Part shown: one piece after another, positions 7,098 through 16,555 of the stretch
Numbering within the stretch: the first letter of the stretch is position 1
Layout: every line of letters starts with the position of its first letter
Origin: Terfezia claveryi
Lineage: Eukaryota; Ascomycota; Pezizomycetes; Pezizales; Pezizaceae
Reading direction: 5' to 3'
NCBI GenBank assembly: GCA_015179025.1
Contig: WHUX01000586.1
Span: forward strand, 1-18,196
Length of the DNA stretch: 18,196 nucleotides
Position numbers and translations under genes: made by a program
Notes under the pieces: generated by a model
What the model was told of the DNA's origin: nothing
Database searches by the model: none
What the model saw: the letters and a program-made list of their open reading frames with translations, nothing else

Positions 7098-9843
7098 CAG
7101 GTACAACATGCCTCATCCTCGTCAGCCGATCCACCACCATTAAGATAGCATTGAATCCTGAGTCTTCCAGCAATCCCGTCACGAAATCCATGGTCAGGTG
7201 CAGCCACGGCCGATCCGGGATATCCAGAGGCTTCAGGGTGCCATATGGGGCGTGGTGGACAGGCTTAGCATGCTTACAAACATGGCAGTTCCATACATAC
7301 CGCTCCACGTCTTTCCGCTGGTCGATCCATGTATATTCCTTAGCCAGCAATTCCAACGTTTTAGCCACTCCCGGGTGGCCTGCCACTGGGGTATCGTGGT
7401 GTTCCTTGATCACTCGCAGGCGCAGCTCTCCTTCCGGCACATAGAGCCGTTCGAGGTGGTAAAGGAGGCCTTCCTGGATGGTACACTCAGCCAGGAAGAT
7501 TTTGGGGTGGCGGTGCTGGCCGGAATCCACTGGGGCGATGATTTCCTTGGCCAAGGGGTCATCCTCTTATGCCTGTCTCACTAGTTGTCGGAGGTCGGCT
7601 TTCCTATCAGCAAGGACATTGGCCACCAGATCGAGGTTTTCGGGCTTCAATACCACCTGATTTTGGTATTTTAGCCTTTCATCCCCCTCTTTAGGGAGGT
7701 TACCTGATCTCCTAGTTAAGGCGTCTGGTTTGCCACCAGCCTTTCCTGGCCGGAACTGGATTTTAAAGTTAAACCAAGAGAGAAATTCCAACCACCTGGC
7801 CTGCCGTCGGTTCAGCAGCTTAGTGGTTGTAAAATACTCAAGGTTTTTGTGGTCAGATAATACCTCAATGATCCCCTTGGCTGACTCCAGATGTGGCCTC
7901 CATTCTTCGAACGCTCACACGATGGCCATCAGTTCTTTGTCATAGATCTCATAGTTGCACTCAGCCGAGGAGTGCTTTTTCGAGAAGTAGGCCACGGGGT
8001 GGAGGATCCCATTGACATACTGAGACAAGATTCCTGTGGAGATATAGTCGGAGGCATCAGTCTTCATGATACATTCACTGTCTGGATCGAAATGGGCCAG
8101 GATCAGTGCTGAGCAGAAAGCTTCCTTGAGGTTCTGGAAGGCAGATTGGGCTTCTGGATTCCAGTCGAAGCACCGGTCTTTTTTGGTAAAGGTGGTGAGG
8201 GGGGCTACGATCTTCAAATACCCTAGAATGAACTGCTGGTAAAAGTTAGTGAACCTCAGGAAGGCTTGGACATCCTTGAGATTTGCTGGGATTTGCTATT
8301 CTTGGATAGTGGTAACCTTAGTGGGATCCATCCTGATACCTTCGGTAATGATAATCAACCCCAGATACTTGACCTCCTGCACATAAAACTCGCATTTCTC
8401 GGGCTTGAGGTATAATCTGGCTTGCTCCAGCTTTTCCAGCACTTGTCGGACATGAATTTTGTACTCTGCCAGGGTGTCTGAATAGATCAGGATATCATCT
8501 AGGTAGGCTGTACAGAACATATCCAAAAAGTCTCGTAAGGTATCATTAATAAAGTGCTAGAAAGAGGCTGGGGCATTGGTTAAGCCGAAAGACATGACAT
8601 TGTACTCAAAGTGCCTGTACCGGGTGCTGAAGGCCGTTTTCCACTCTTCACCTTCAGCTATTTGGACTAGGTTATAGGCTCCCCTCAAATCCAGTTTAGT
8701 AAACTATTTTGCCTTGGAGAGCCTGGCTAATGTTTCCTGGATCAGAGGTAGAGAATACCTGTTCTTGACCGTTATCTCGTTTAGGCCATGATAGTCCACA
8801 CACAACCAAAGCGAGCCGTCCGATTTTTTCACAAACAGCACAGGGGCACCTACTGGAGAAGAGCTATGGCGAATGAAGCTCTTATTGAGGTTTTCCTCTA
8901 AGTATTTCTTCAGGGCCTCTAGCTCCACCCGGGACATTCTGTAGAGGGGCCCATAGGGGGGGGTTTTACCTGCTATCAGTGGAATTGTGTAGTTATAAGG
9001 TCGGTAGGGTGCTAGCTTCTCCACGGCTTTTTCTGAAAACAGATCAATAAACTCGTGATATTCCTCTGGGACTATGGCCTTCCACTCCTCCTTAGGCCGC
9101 ATCTTGTTGATTTCCAGGTTCACCTTATGTATAGACAGGGTATGAGCCTTCAGCTTGTGCCTCCTAGTGAGGTAAGCGAAAGCCCCTGCCCCGATAAAGC
9201 TAATATTCAGATGCTTTTGGAGAACAAGGGGTACAGGAGGAACAAGGGAATTGGCATCGAGGTGTGTAGGCAGGTGCACAACCTAGGTCAGGTGGATTAT
9301 CGGGGTGGGCAAGGCACACAACCCAGTGATGGTAGCCTTTGGGTTCCCGCAGTGCTTTTTGCAATATTGGCTGTTGAACTGCAGGGTGTAAGAGCCGAAG
9401 CTGACTGATATATCGTGCATCCTAAGCCAGGAGATCCCAAGGACAATTGAATACTTAAGCTTGGTTACGAACATTGGGAGATCTCCCAAGTGATCACTTA
9501 TGGCACTGGGTAGGCACGCGAGGTCGGTAATCGCCCCAGAAGAGATAGGGCAGCCGTCAATGACATCAAGAAGGCGGGGGGTCTTTACCTTGGAGGTTGG
9601 TATAGAATTTTTACTGACGAAGGTCTGGTCAATGAATGCTATTCCTAAAGCACCACAATCTATGAGAGCTGATTTAACCACTATTTTATCATTGAATTTG
9701 ACAGTTATAGGTACAATGAAGTGCTCACCAAACAGGCAAGACTCATCCACAGATATAGATGTATGTAAAGAAAATGCAGACAAAGATAAATGACCCTGGG
9801 CAGGTCCCTTGCTAGTGTCAGTAACTAGGCAAGGGACTCACCT
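7098..9843 (-). pseudogene. Gypsy B pol: protease, RT, RNase H, integrase N-terminus
   Basis: One frame carries these domains in order. Protease (about 9300-9750) has ALIDCGA where DSGA or DTGA is usual, plus VLGISWL. Reverse transcriptase (about 9050-8300) has [34 protein letters not shown] and the active site YLDD at 8494-8505. RNase H (about 8200-7750) has [17 protein letters not shown] and SDHKNLEYF. The integrase zinc domain has EHHDTPVAGHPG and CHVC, followed by the first catalytic Asp in LTMDFVTG. Stops at 9283, 8704, 8557, 8296, 7915 and 7567 each fit a CAG, TGG, CGA or CAA codon changed by one transition. A TGA at 9838-9840 closes the frame just after the frameshift site. Pol is in the -1 frame relative to gag. 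Confidence 0.92.
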
Positions 9844-9849
9844 TTTCCC
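9804..9849 (-). promoter_or_regulatory. Programmed -1 frameshift signal at the gag-pol junction of B
   Basis: In element orientation, gag reads through TTG GGA AAA. GGGAAAA (9849-9843) is in the right phase for the slippery pattern X XXY YYZ. Five bases later a perfect 9-bp stem starts: GTCCCTTGC (9837-9829) with GCAAGGGAC (9812-9804) and a 16-base loop. The gag stop TAG (9825-9827) sits in that loop. Pol is open downstream in exactly the -1 frame. Heptamer, spacer, stem and frame all fit the known -1 frameshift layout of retroelements. The TGA at 9838-9840 in the -1 frame would block it in this copy and looks like decay of CGA. Confidence 0.7.
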
Positions 9850-10454
9850 AACTCTTCACCAGCTTCTTCGATCTGTGATTCAGATATGGTGTAGGTGGCC
9901 AGGGAGCGGTTTTTTCGGAGGGGACATGCCGCGATGAGGTGGTCCCCCTTTCCGCACACTATGCACAGCTCGTTCATTCAATGATATTCCCTCTCTTCTT
10001 ATGTCAGGCAGGGCCTTCCTGATAATAAATCCATGGGGGTTGGCCCTCCTGCCACCAACAATGGGTGTGCTGGTTGGTTGGCGGAGGCAGGGGCCTGAGC
10101 TACTTTGGTGGTATGGTGTTGCTGAGGTAGTGGGAGATAGGGTGCTGGCCTGAACGGGGGGCGGTTGCAGAGCCTGGATATCTGCTGTTCCACTCGGGAA
10201 GCCTGGTCAATCAATTCGTCAAGGGTTTTGGCTTCCGGGAGGCTGACTATGGCCTGCTGGATTTCGTCATTTAGCCCTTCCTGGAATTGCTCCAGTTTGG
10301 AGTGGTTATTCCATTGGACCTCTGCTGCCAGTCTCAAGAATTCTGTCACATAAGTGGACAGATCGGTGTTTTTCTACCTGAGGACTCGGAGGGCCCTACT
10401 GGCAGTTTTAACAGTATCGGGGTCCCCGAACTATTAAAAAACGCGTTCAAATGC
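9825..10454 (-). pseudogene. Gypsy B gag, N-terminally truncated
   Basis: The frame reads AFERVF, then FGDPDT, then YVTEFLRLAAEVQW and LEQFQEGLNDEIQQ, which is the core of a Ty3/gypsy Gag capsid domain. A proline-rich stretch follows, then a zinc knuckle CIVCGKGDHLIAAC (CX2CX4HX4C, about 9916-9957), and the gag stop at 9825-9827. In-frame stops at 10434, 10431, 10374, 9999 and 9978 interrupt it. The Gag N-terminal half is missing; beyond about 10454 the sequence turns AT-rich and is no longer recognisable. In the element Gag would form the virus-like particle and bind RNA through the knuckle. Confidence 0.82.
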
Positions 10455-10708
10455 TCTCTCTTACACTACAAATCACATACACATGCATTATTCATTCCTA
10501 ATTACATTCCACCACATGTCAAACTATGTGATTAATACTTACATAGATTAAGTATTTCCATATGCTTTTCACATGTATAACTCTATTATTAGTTACGTTA
10601 TTCACGCTCTAATAACTCTGTTTTAGCTCTATTCACATACTTACTACACATGTTAAACCATATTCTGAGTTATACTGCTGTTAAACTTTAATATTACAAA
10701 CTCAAAGA
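10455..10708. other. AT-rich stretch between gypsy B and the copia E LTR
   Basis: No gene or complete repeat is recognised. The stretch is AT-rich and abruptly different from the GC-richer B element. It could be the continuation of copia D beyond the B insertion, or older intergenic DNA. The octamer-rich run around 10558-10580 (CATATGCTTTTCACATG) loosely resembles the decamer repeat in LTR C at 4611-4672, too weakly to call homology. The last five bases, AAAGA (10704-10708), would be the left target duplication of copia E. Confidence 0.4.
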
Positions 10709-11047
10709 TGTTGAGTATATTGTAATCATGTTGAACGCATTTAGCACGCTCTGGCTTGTATTATAGCTCACTGGAATCGTGTATATATAGGAGGGGAATT
10801 CCCTTGCTTCAGAGATAATCAGCTCACATAACAATTTCATTCATTCACATATTCCACTATATATTCTACGTTTCTAGTGCACGCTCTACAGCGTCCTCTT
10901 TAGGATCCACAACGTCCTCTACATTCACCAGAACGTCCTCTACCAGCCTATTAGATCCGTTCCCAAGTTTCTCCTTTATTGGATACTTAGTTGAATTACC
11001 GCTGCCTATTGGATATAGTATATATCTCATATACCTGTATCTCAACA
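10709..11047 (+). repeat. 5' LTR of copia element E
   Basis: The 339-bp LTR starts TGTTGAG and ends CTCAACA, a perfect 7-bp inverted pair with the canonical TG...CA ends. It is followed immediately by a primer binding site, and 53 bases later by the gag start. A TATA-like run lies at 10782-10790. The downstream part has three ACGTCCTCT-type units (about 10889-10940: GCGTCCTCT, ACGTCCTCT, ACGTCCTCT). The second LTR is outside the window. Confidence 0.88.
10782..10790 (+). promoter_or_regulatory. TATA box in LTR E
   Basis: TATATATAG at 10782-10790 is the best TATA match in the LTR. It stands about 265 bases before the LTR end, so transcription would start near 10815 and the R and U5 parts would follow. 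This is inferred from sequence only. Confidence 0.5.
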
Positions 11048-11061
11048 GGTTATGAGCCCGG
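11048..11061 (+). promoter_or_regulatory. Primer binding site of copia E, half initiator tRNA-Met type
   Basis: GGTTATGAGCCC directly follows the LTR end. It is not complementary to a tRNA 3' end (no TGGTA-type start). It is complementary to GGGCUCAUAACC, the anticodon loop and flanking stem of fungal initiator tRNA-Met, including the CAU anticodon. Yeast Ty5 and Drosophila copia are known to prime from such an internal fragment, so this element probably does too. Confidence 0.82.
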
Positions 11062-11100
11062 ACTGCTCTACCTCAACCACAACCATCGAACGCATCTACA

Positions 11101-12959
11101 ATGGCTCAATCATTGTCACCAGATCCCTTAAACCTTCGAGAACCTCTACAACAAGTCCAAGTCTTTAAAATCCCTAAAGACTTTCGTCAAGCCTCTATCA
11201 AAATCGATAATATTGATCTATTAGTTGGTCAAACCAACTATGAAGACTGGGCAGACATGATGAAAATGGTCTTTCGTGGAATGGGAACTACCTCTATTGT
11301 TATTGATGGCATTACACCCTCAGAAAATGCATCTACAAAAGAAAAAGATGCATATACCACTTTGTCTCAATCTACTCTCTTAATTTTGATGCAAGTTTTG
11401 AGCAAACCTATCCTCAAAAAGGTCTCCAAATTCGAAACCCCTCATACTATTTGGACCTATCTGAAGAACACCTACCACGTTGATAATGCCTTCAGTTATA
11501 TTCAACAGTAGAATAACTTCACTTCAATTTCTACCAACTTCAATCCTACCAAACCCATTCATGAATTTATCGATATTTATGAAAACGAATGGGAACAACT
11601 ATACCAACAAAGTGCGTTCGGTCCTGCCAATAGTTACAGACAAGCACTACGCACATTCTTAGGATTTGATGAAGCAAAAAGAGATTTTTTGCTAGGGGCT
11701 CTTATTAAGCATTACCCTAATCCAGTTGATAATCTGTCAACTAAAGACAATCTCATATATACAGAATTGAAGTCTAAACTTCATAGTCTGGCTACCAATC
11801 ATCAATTGGCAACCTCAGTAGACTTTGCTCTAATTAATACTAAAGCTCCAGCGTCTAAAAAACACAAAAGGAATGCTAGAATATCTAATGCAAAAGGGTC
11901 CACTGAAAATATCAAATCAAAGTGGTGTACTTATTGCAAGAAACATAATAATACTCTATTCGAAGGCCATAATTGGAATGAATGTAGACGTTTGAAAAGG
12001 GATCAAGTGGCTAAGAAACAACAGCCAACACAAGAAGCTGCACATGTAACTGTGGAACAAGCATATACAAGTGTTAGTTCTTCCTCTCCCCCAGCCTGGA
12101 AATTTGATTCCTGTGCAAGTTCTCATATGTCATATGATATAGGACAATTCGATACAATCTCCACGCATAATGGAACTATAAATGTAGGAGGCAATGGCAT
12201 TCTATAGGCAGAAGGGATTGGTACAGTTCGTTTGAATTGTTTGCTTCCTAATGGCTCAGTTAATCCAATTGTGTTAAGGAATGTGTTATATGTCCCTACT
12301 CTTTGTCATAACTTGTTTTCATGGAATTCAGTTTGTTCTAATGGCTTTATATGGAAGCAAAAGGAAATTGTGGATACTTGTATATAAAGAAGAGAAGTCT
12401 AGTTCTTGTTACAGAGTTCTATAATAGCCTCCTTATATTATTGAAGCACCAGATACACAAGAAAAAGCGTTTATATCTCATGAAAATACCTTTGAACAAT
12501 GGCATAATGCTTTAGGACATCCATCAAAAATTGATCCTACTGTTTATCATGATGGATATATTATACCATCTATTCCAACACAATTCAGTTGCACAACCTG
12601 CATTCAAGCGAAATCAACTCACAAAGTACCAACAACTCATGGTCTTCATTCATCACGATCCTTCGAAATTATCCACAGTGACTTAAGTGGTATTGCTCCA
12701 GTTCCTTCTTATGGCAACACACGCTACTATATCACCTTTATTGATGATTTTACACGAATGGTTTTGGTTTACTTCTTAAAAACTAAAGATGAAGCATCCT
12801 TAGCTATTGAGAACTATACCAATATGATTGAACGTCAATTCTCTACTACAATCCTATGTTTCAAGACAGACAATGGAGGAGAATATATCAATCATAAAAC
12901 TAAAACTTTCTGGAATCAAAAAGGAATTCAACATGAACCGATTCCCCCTTATAGCCATG
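11101..12959 (+). pseudogene. Copia E gag-pol: Gag, zinc knuckle, protease, integrase start; broken and interrupted
   Basis: The ATG at 11101 follows the LTR and primer site. The frame gives a Ty1/copia Gag (YEDWADMMKMV; TIWTYLKNTY), is broken by TAG at 11509-11511, and continues in frame (KRDFLLGALIKHYPNPV) to a zinc knuckle with Cys, Cys, His, Cys at 11926-11985, spaced CX2CX10HX4C. Protease starts at WKFDSCASSHM (12106). TAG at 12205-12207 and lesions near 12385-12440 shift the frame. The new frame carries the pre-integrase zinc motif (QWHNALGHPS, CTTC) and the integrase core with the two Asp residues in IIHSDLSG and FKTDNGGEY. It ends at PPYSH, just before the catalytic Glu codon, where the family-A LTR begins at 12960. 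The remaining integrase, RT and RNase H should lie beyond the inserted element, right of the window. Confidence 0.9.
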
Positions 12960-14421
12960 TGTCACGGGGGCCCTATTGACAGATAGTGCTCTTGCGACTA
13001 TTAGGACGGCCGTAATTTCCTGCCGCAATGATATCTATTCCGCAACACAGAATATCAATCCTATAGCAGTAAAGTTCAATCTAACGATAGTCCCTCACGA
13101 CGGATCTTATTTCGCAACACAAAATAAATCCTATGTCGCTTGAACGTAAAGTTAACTCAAGACTTAGAACTTTGTAGGCTTCGTATACTCGAGGTGCTCT
13201 TGCTTTCGAATACTCGCTGGTGGTAGAACAAATTCAACCGGAACTACTTGCACTATTTATATCCCGCGGTGTTTGTAGATATTCTTATGATAAAAATATT
13301 TTATAAAACGCAGGCCTACCTGTCACCTTGGAATTTCTTCCTAAGTGTTATGCCATCCATACCTTTGTTAACGCAGTTGCTATCTGCACTCGTTGTCACA
13401 GGTTACTAACTCGAACGTAGAGAATATTCCCATGTCTGCATGTTATACGTACTTCGCTTATAACTCGCTTATCCCATTAAAGAATTCTTATCCGAGACAA
13501 CTAAATTCAATTCCAGATACGTTACCAATCCCCGATACTATCGAATTACCATCTGACAATATCCGAAGGCATCTAATTATGTTTCCGGCAGTATTCACTT
13601 AATAGTGTCTAGTGTCCATTGAAAATAATTTTCAACTGCACATAACTCTATGAATAGAGAACCGTGGGTCACAAGTAAATTACCATTGGAAAGGTATCAA
13701 CGCATAGAAGATTATAGAATCTTAGTTTATCGCGATACCCAAATTATTCACGTTGTTATTACCAACAATAAGTAAACCTCCTCGTGGACCTATATGACCA
13801 TATTAAAAGTCTTATATCTCCATGAGTTTAACTCCGATCATAAAAAGGATTGCAGAAATGGAATCAGGACGAAGAGTAGGCTTAGATAGAACCTTGAAAC
13901 ATTAAATTCGGAGAACTTTATGTTTTGGCCCTACCTTTGGCCTCTGTCCTGGGCGCACTCCCTTATAGTGTCACCGGACGCACTTTGGTCTAAAGTGCGC
14001 CCTCGGTCCTTCATTTTTTTAGTTATTTTTACCGAATTATTTTCCTGCAGTTCAGGGTAATAATTCAATATTCAGGGTAACGCCAAGACTTCAGGGTAAC
14101 AGCTAATATAGCTAGCATATATATGCATATAGTCAGCATATTAATCTGAGTATAACTATTGAACCGTTAATCGGATTCTTATGAAACTTAAACCGTAGCT
14201 CCCTCAAGGGTCTATGGACGTTCCATAAGGGTCTTAACCATCTAGGATGATTATAAACCACTCCGAGGTTCATACCCGTTTCATATACTTAACTCTTATA
14301 GATAAGTATTAGAAACGTTTGCACCACACTGCTAAGAGTGTACCTAGAGTTCATATAGATTCTAGGGTCGTTCTATAAGGGCCCAAGTACCTTTGGTAGG
14401 GCTGGATGTCACCCCGTGACA
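12960..14421 (-). repeat. Family-A 3' LTR, complete, reference copy
   Basis: This 1462-bp LTR has perfect 10-bp inverted ends on the plus strand, TGTCACGGGG at 12960 and CCCCGTGACA ending at 14421. Its polypurine-side end is itself palindromic (TGTCAC-CCC-GTGACA, 14407-14421). It matches 1-981 directly and 2322-3781 in reverse. It carries the hairpin at 13979-13999 and three TTCAGGGTAA decamers at 14051-14099. It is long for a gypsy LTR and mostly AT-rich; the frame at 13393-13602 is not a gene. Confidence 0.95.
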
Positions 14422-14662
14422 GTGCCTCCCCCTTAAGGTTCTTGTCCGCAAGAACCTAATTGATCATGCAATCAGAATCATTATTGCTACTAACAACAAT
14501 GGATGGGGCTTGAGGACCAGTCCTCATATACAACAGCCAAAACATAGCTGCGTACGTCTCTTTGCACCCCTGGGACAATATGGCATAAGAAATACAGGTA
14601 AAACAAAAACGTAAGATAATTCAAAAAACCTAATGCCTAATATAGGAAAAAAAGAAAAATCC
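14422..14662 (-). other. 3' untranslated region, polypurine tract and hairpin of gypsy A
   Basis: No gene. The polypurine tract (plus-strand 14422-14434; AAGGGGGAGGCAC in element orientation) touches the LTR. Directly upstream of it in the element, a perfect 8-bp hairpin occupies 14437-14456 (GGTTCTTG and CAAGAACC around a four-base loop). The remainder up to the pol stop shows nothing further. Confidence 0.75.
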
Positions 14663-16555
14663 TCACAAGATAACATCAGGGTCCCGAGGCTTACGAGGAT
14701 TATCCAGATGGAATTTTCGAATTAAATCGGCTGCTCCATCCTTCAGGTTCTCATATGGTTCCCATGTGTCGTCATCAGGACCGTAACCCTTCCAAGAGAC
14801 TAAATACATAACCCGTCCCTTCCTGAGCTCACTTGTCCTAACCTTTTCCACCTGGTATTCCGATTCTTCGAGGTCGACTGGAGGGGGTGTTGGCGAGCGT
14901 CTGCCGGCAATCGTGTTAAGGTGGTAGGGTTCCAACAAACTAATATGAAAAACTGGGTGAGTTTTGCCTGTGCTCGGGGGAAGCTCTAACTCATAGGCAT
15001 AGGTGCCTATAAGCCGTTTGATTCTAAACTTCCCTCGTAACTTGTAGTCAAGCTTCTTGGTCGGACGCCTTGTTTTGATGTTCTTTGCGTTGACCATGAC
15101 CCAATCTCCCACTTTGAATGTCGGTTCCTTCTCTGCTACCTTGAGATTGTAGTATTTGGACATCCGGTCCTGTGCTGCCTTCATGTTCTCCCTCATAGCC
15201 TCCCTCATTGCGTCCAAGGTTTCGACTGTCTTGACTGCCTCAGGGTTGTTCGATTCAGTTGAGGCTTCGGTTGGGTTCTGGAAATTATTTTCTGGGTGTT
15301 GAGCGTATGCGGCAAAGAATGGTGTGAGTTTGGTACTAGAATGGACAGTGTTATTATAACAGAACTCGGCAAATGGTAATAACTCGACCCAGTCATCCTG
15401 ATCCCAACAGCAATACGTCCGTAGATAATGCTCAAGGGTCTGGTTGACTCGTTCAGTTTGACCATCAGTCTGGGGGTGATATGCCGAGGACTTATCCAAC
15501 TCAACTCCTAATAACCGCATTACCTCCATCCAAAACGAACTTGTAAATACCGAATCCCGATCCGAAACAACCCTCTTTGGTAATCCGTGCAGCCTCCAAA
15601 CCTCCTTGACAAATATCCCAGCCAACTCTTTTGCCTTCCGGTTCTTTAAAGGAATGAAATGCGACATTTTAGTAAACCTATCAACAATAACCCAAATCTG
15701 ATTATACCCTTTGACTGGTGGTAAATCAGTGATGAAATCCATCGAAATATGTTCCCACGGCCTGTAGGGGATTGGAAGAGGTACGAGCTTGCCATATTTC
15801 TTGTGTCTTGCAGTTTTGTTTCTTTGGCAAGCATCGCATGTACGTACGTAGTTTCGTACCCAGTCTTCCATGTTAGGCCAGTAGTAATTTCGTTTCATGA
15901 GCTCGAGGGTTTTGTCACGTCCGAAATGACCTGCAACTTTAGCATCATGGCACTGGAAAGCCACTTTCAACTTAAGGGAGTTGTTGTCAGGTATATATAG
16001 GCGACGTTCATAGGTTACCATGTCATCTTCTAAACCGTAATGTTCGAGTCCAGGATACTCCTTGCCAAACTTCAACGCGTTCCGAATCCCTAACCACTTG
16101 TCATCCTTGAGGCCAGCCTCTTGGATCTCCTTCGACCAACTTGATTCTTCCGTTTGTGAGGCCTTCACTGCCATGATGCGGCGCGTTACTAGACTCTCCT
16201 CACTCGTTCCTAGTTGGAATTGACCAGGCTTGAACATCCGAATCGTGTGGTCCTGCTTCTCTCCCCCTCCTTCGAGGTCAGGATCAACCTGACGAGAAAG
16301 CGCATCTGCCTTGCCATTCTTATCACCTGGGCGGTAGATGATTCTAAAATTGAACTGGCTTAGTATTTCCGCCCATCTGGCCTGCCTTCGATTGAGTATT
16401 TTTGTGGAATTAAAGTACTCAAGGTTCTTGTGATCCGTATACACAATTATCTCCTCCGGGGCACCCATGAGAAAATGTCTCCATTCTTGGAAACAATTGA
16501 CAATTACAACCATTTCTTTGTCATGGACGTCGTAATTGAGCTCTGCTGGGATAAG
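14663..16555 (-). pseudogene. Gypsy A RNase H end, integrase and chromodomain (long open segment of pol)
   Basis: This open segment of about 630 codons ends at TGA 14663-14665. It begins inside RNase H ([24 protein letters not shown]). The integrase zinc domain has His 213, His 220, Cys 250 and Cys 253, counted from the Met codon at 16585. The catalytic core has Asp 283 (ISMDFITDL), Asp 342 (VVSDRDSVF) and Glu 378 (TDGQTERVNQ), all present. The GDWVMV fold and HPVFHISLLEPYH motif follow, then the chromodomain at about 576-625 (YLVSWKGYGPDDDTWEPY). All key residues are intact, so the segment would be functional if joined to the upstream frames. Integrase inserts the element DNA; the chromodomain is expected to read histone H3 methylation. 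The frame joins the preceding one through a one-base loss near 16556. Confidence 0.93.

Larger units (their letters stand above)
5502..10454 (-). mobile_element. Gypsy element B, 5'-truncated, decayed
   Basis: This minus-strand chromodomain gypsy element reads, from right to left, gag, protease, RT, RNase H, integrase, chromodomain, 3' untranslated region, polypurine tract and 3' LTR. No 5' LTR, primer site or gag N-terminus is found to the right of gag; recognisable gag fades at about 10454 into AT-rich DNA. Pol has about nine premature stops, almost all explained by C-to-T or G-to-A changes, and one single-base frameshift. Its base composition is clearly more GC-rich than the AT-rich flanks. 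It seems to lie in the 3' region of copia D on its left. Confidence 0.9.
10709..12959 (+). mobile_element. Copia element E, 5' part, interrupted by gypsy A
   Basis: The copia identity follows from the order Gag, protease, integrase ahead of RT and from the GAG-pre-integrase motif. The 5' LTR, primer site and first part of the polyprotein are present. The rest is displaced by the minus-strand family-A insertion. It has few stop codons compared with A3 and B. Confidence 0.88.

Noticed and set aside
6218..9793. Plus-strand frames such as 6218-6472, 7198-7584, 9055-9408 and 9500-9793
   Set aside because: They are antisense to the recognisable gag-pol of element B.
10558..10580. Possible second copy of LTR C near 10560
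   Set aside because: The similarity is limited to one short CATATGCTTTTCACATG-type run; the flanks do not align.
10729..11047. Alternative LTR E start at the second TGTTGA (10729)
   Set aside because: Only the start at 10709 gives the full 7-bp inverted match to CTCAACA at the other end.
15205..16000. Overlapping frames at 15205-15504, 15646-15834 and 15749-16000
   Set aside because: They are alternative-frame or antisense shadows of the gypsy A integrase.
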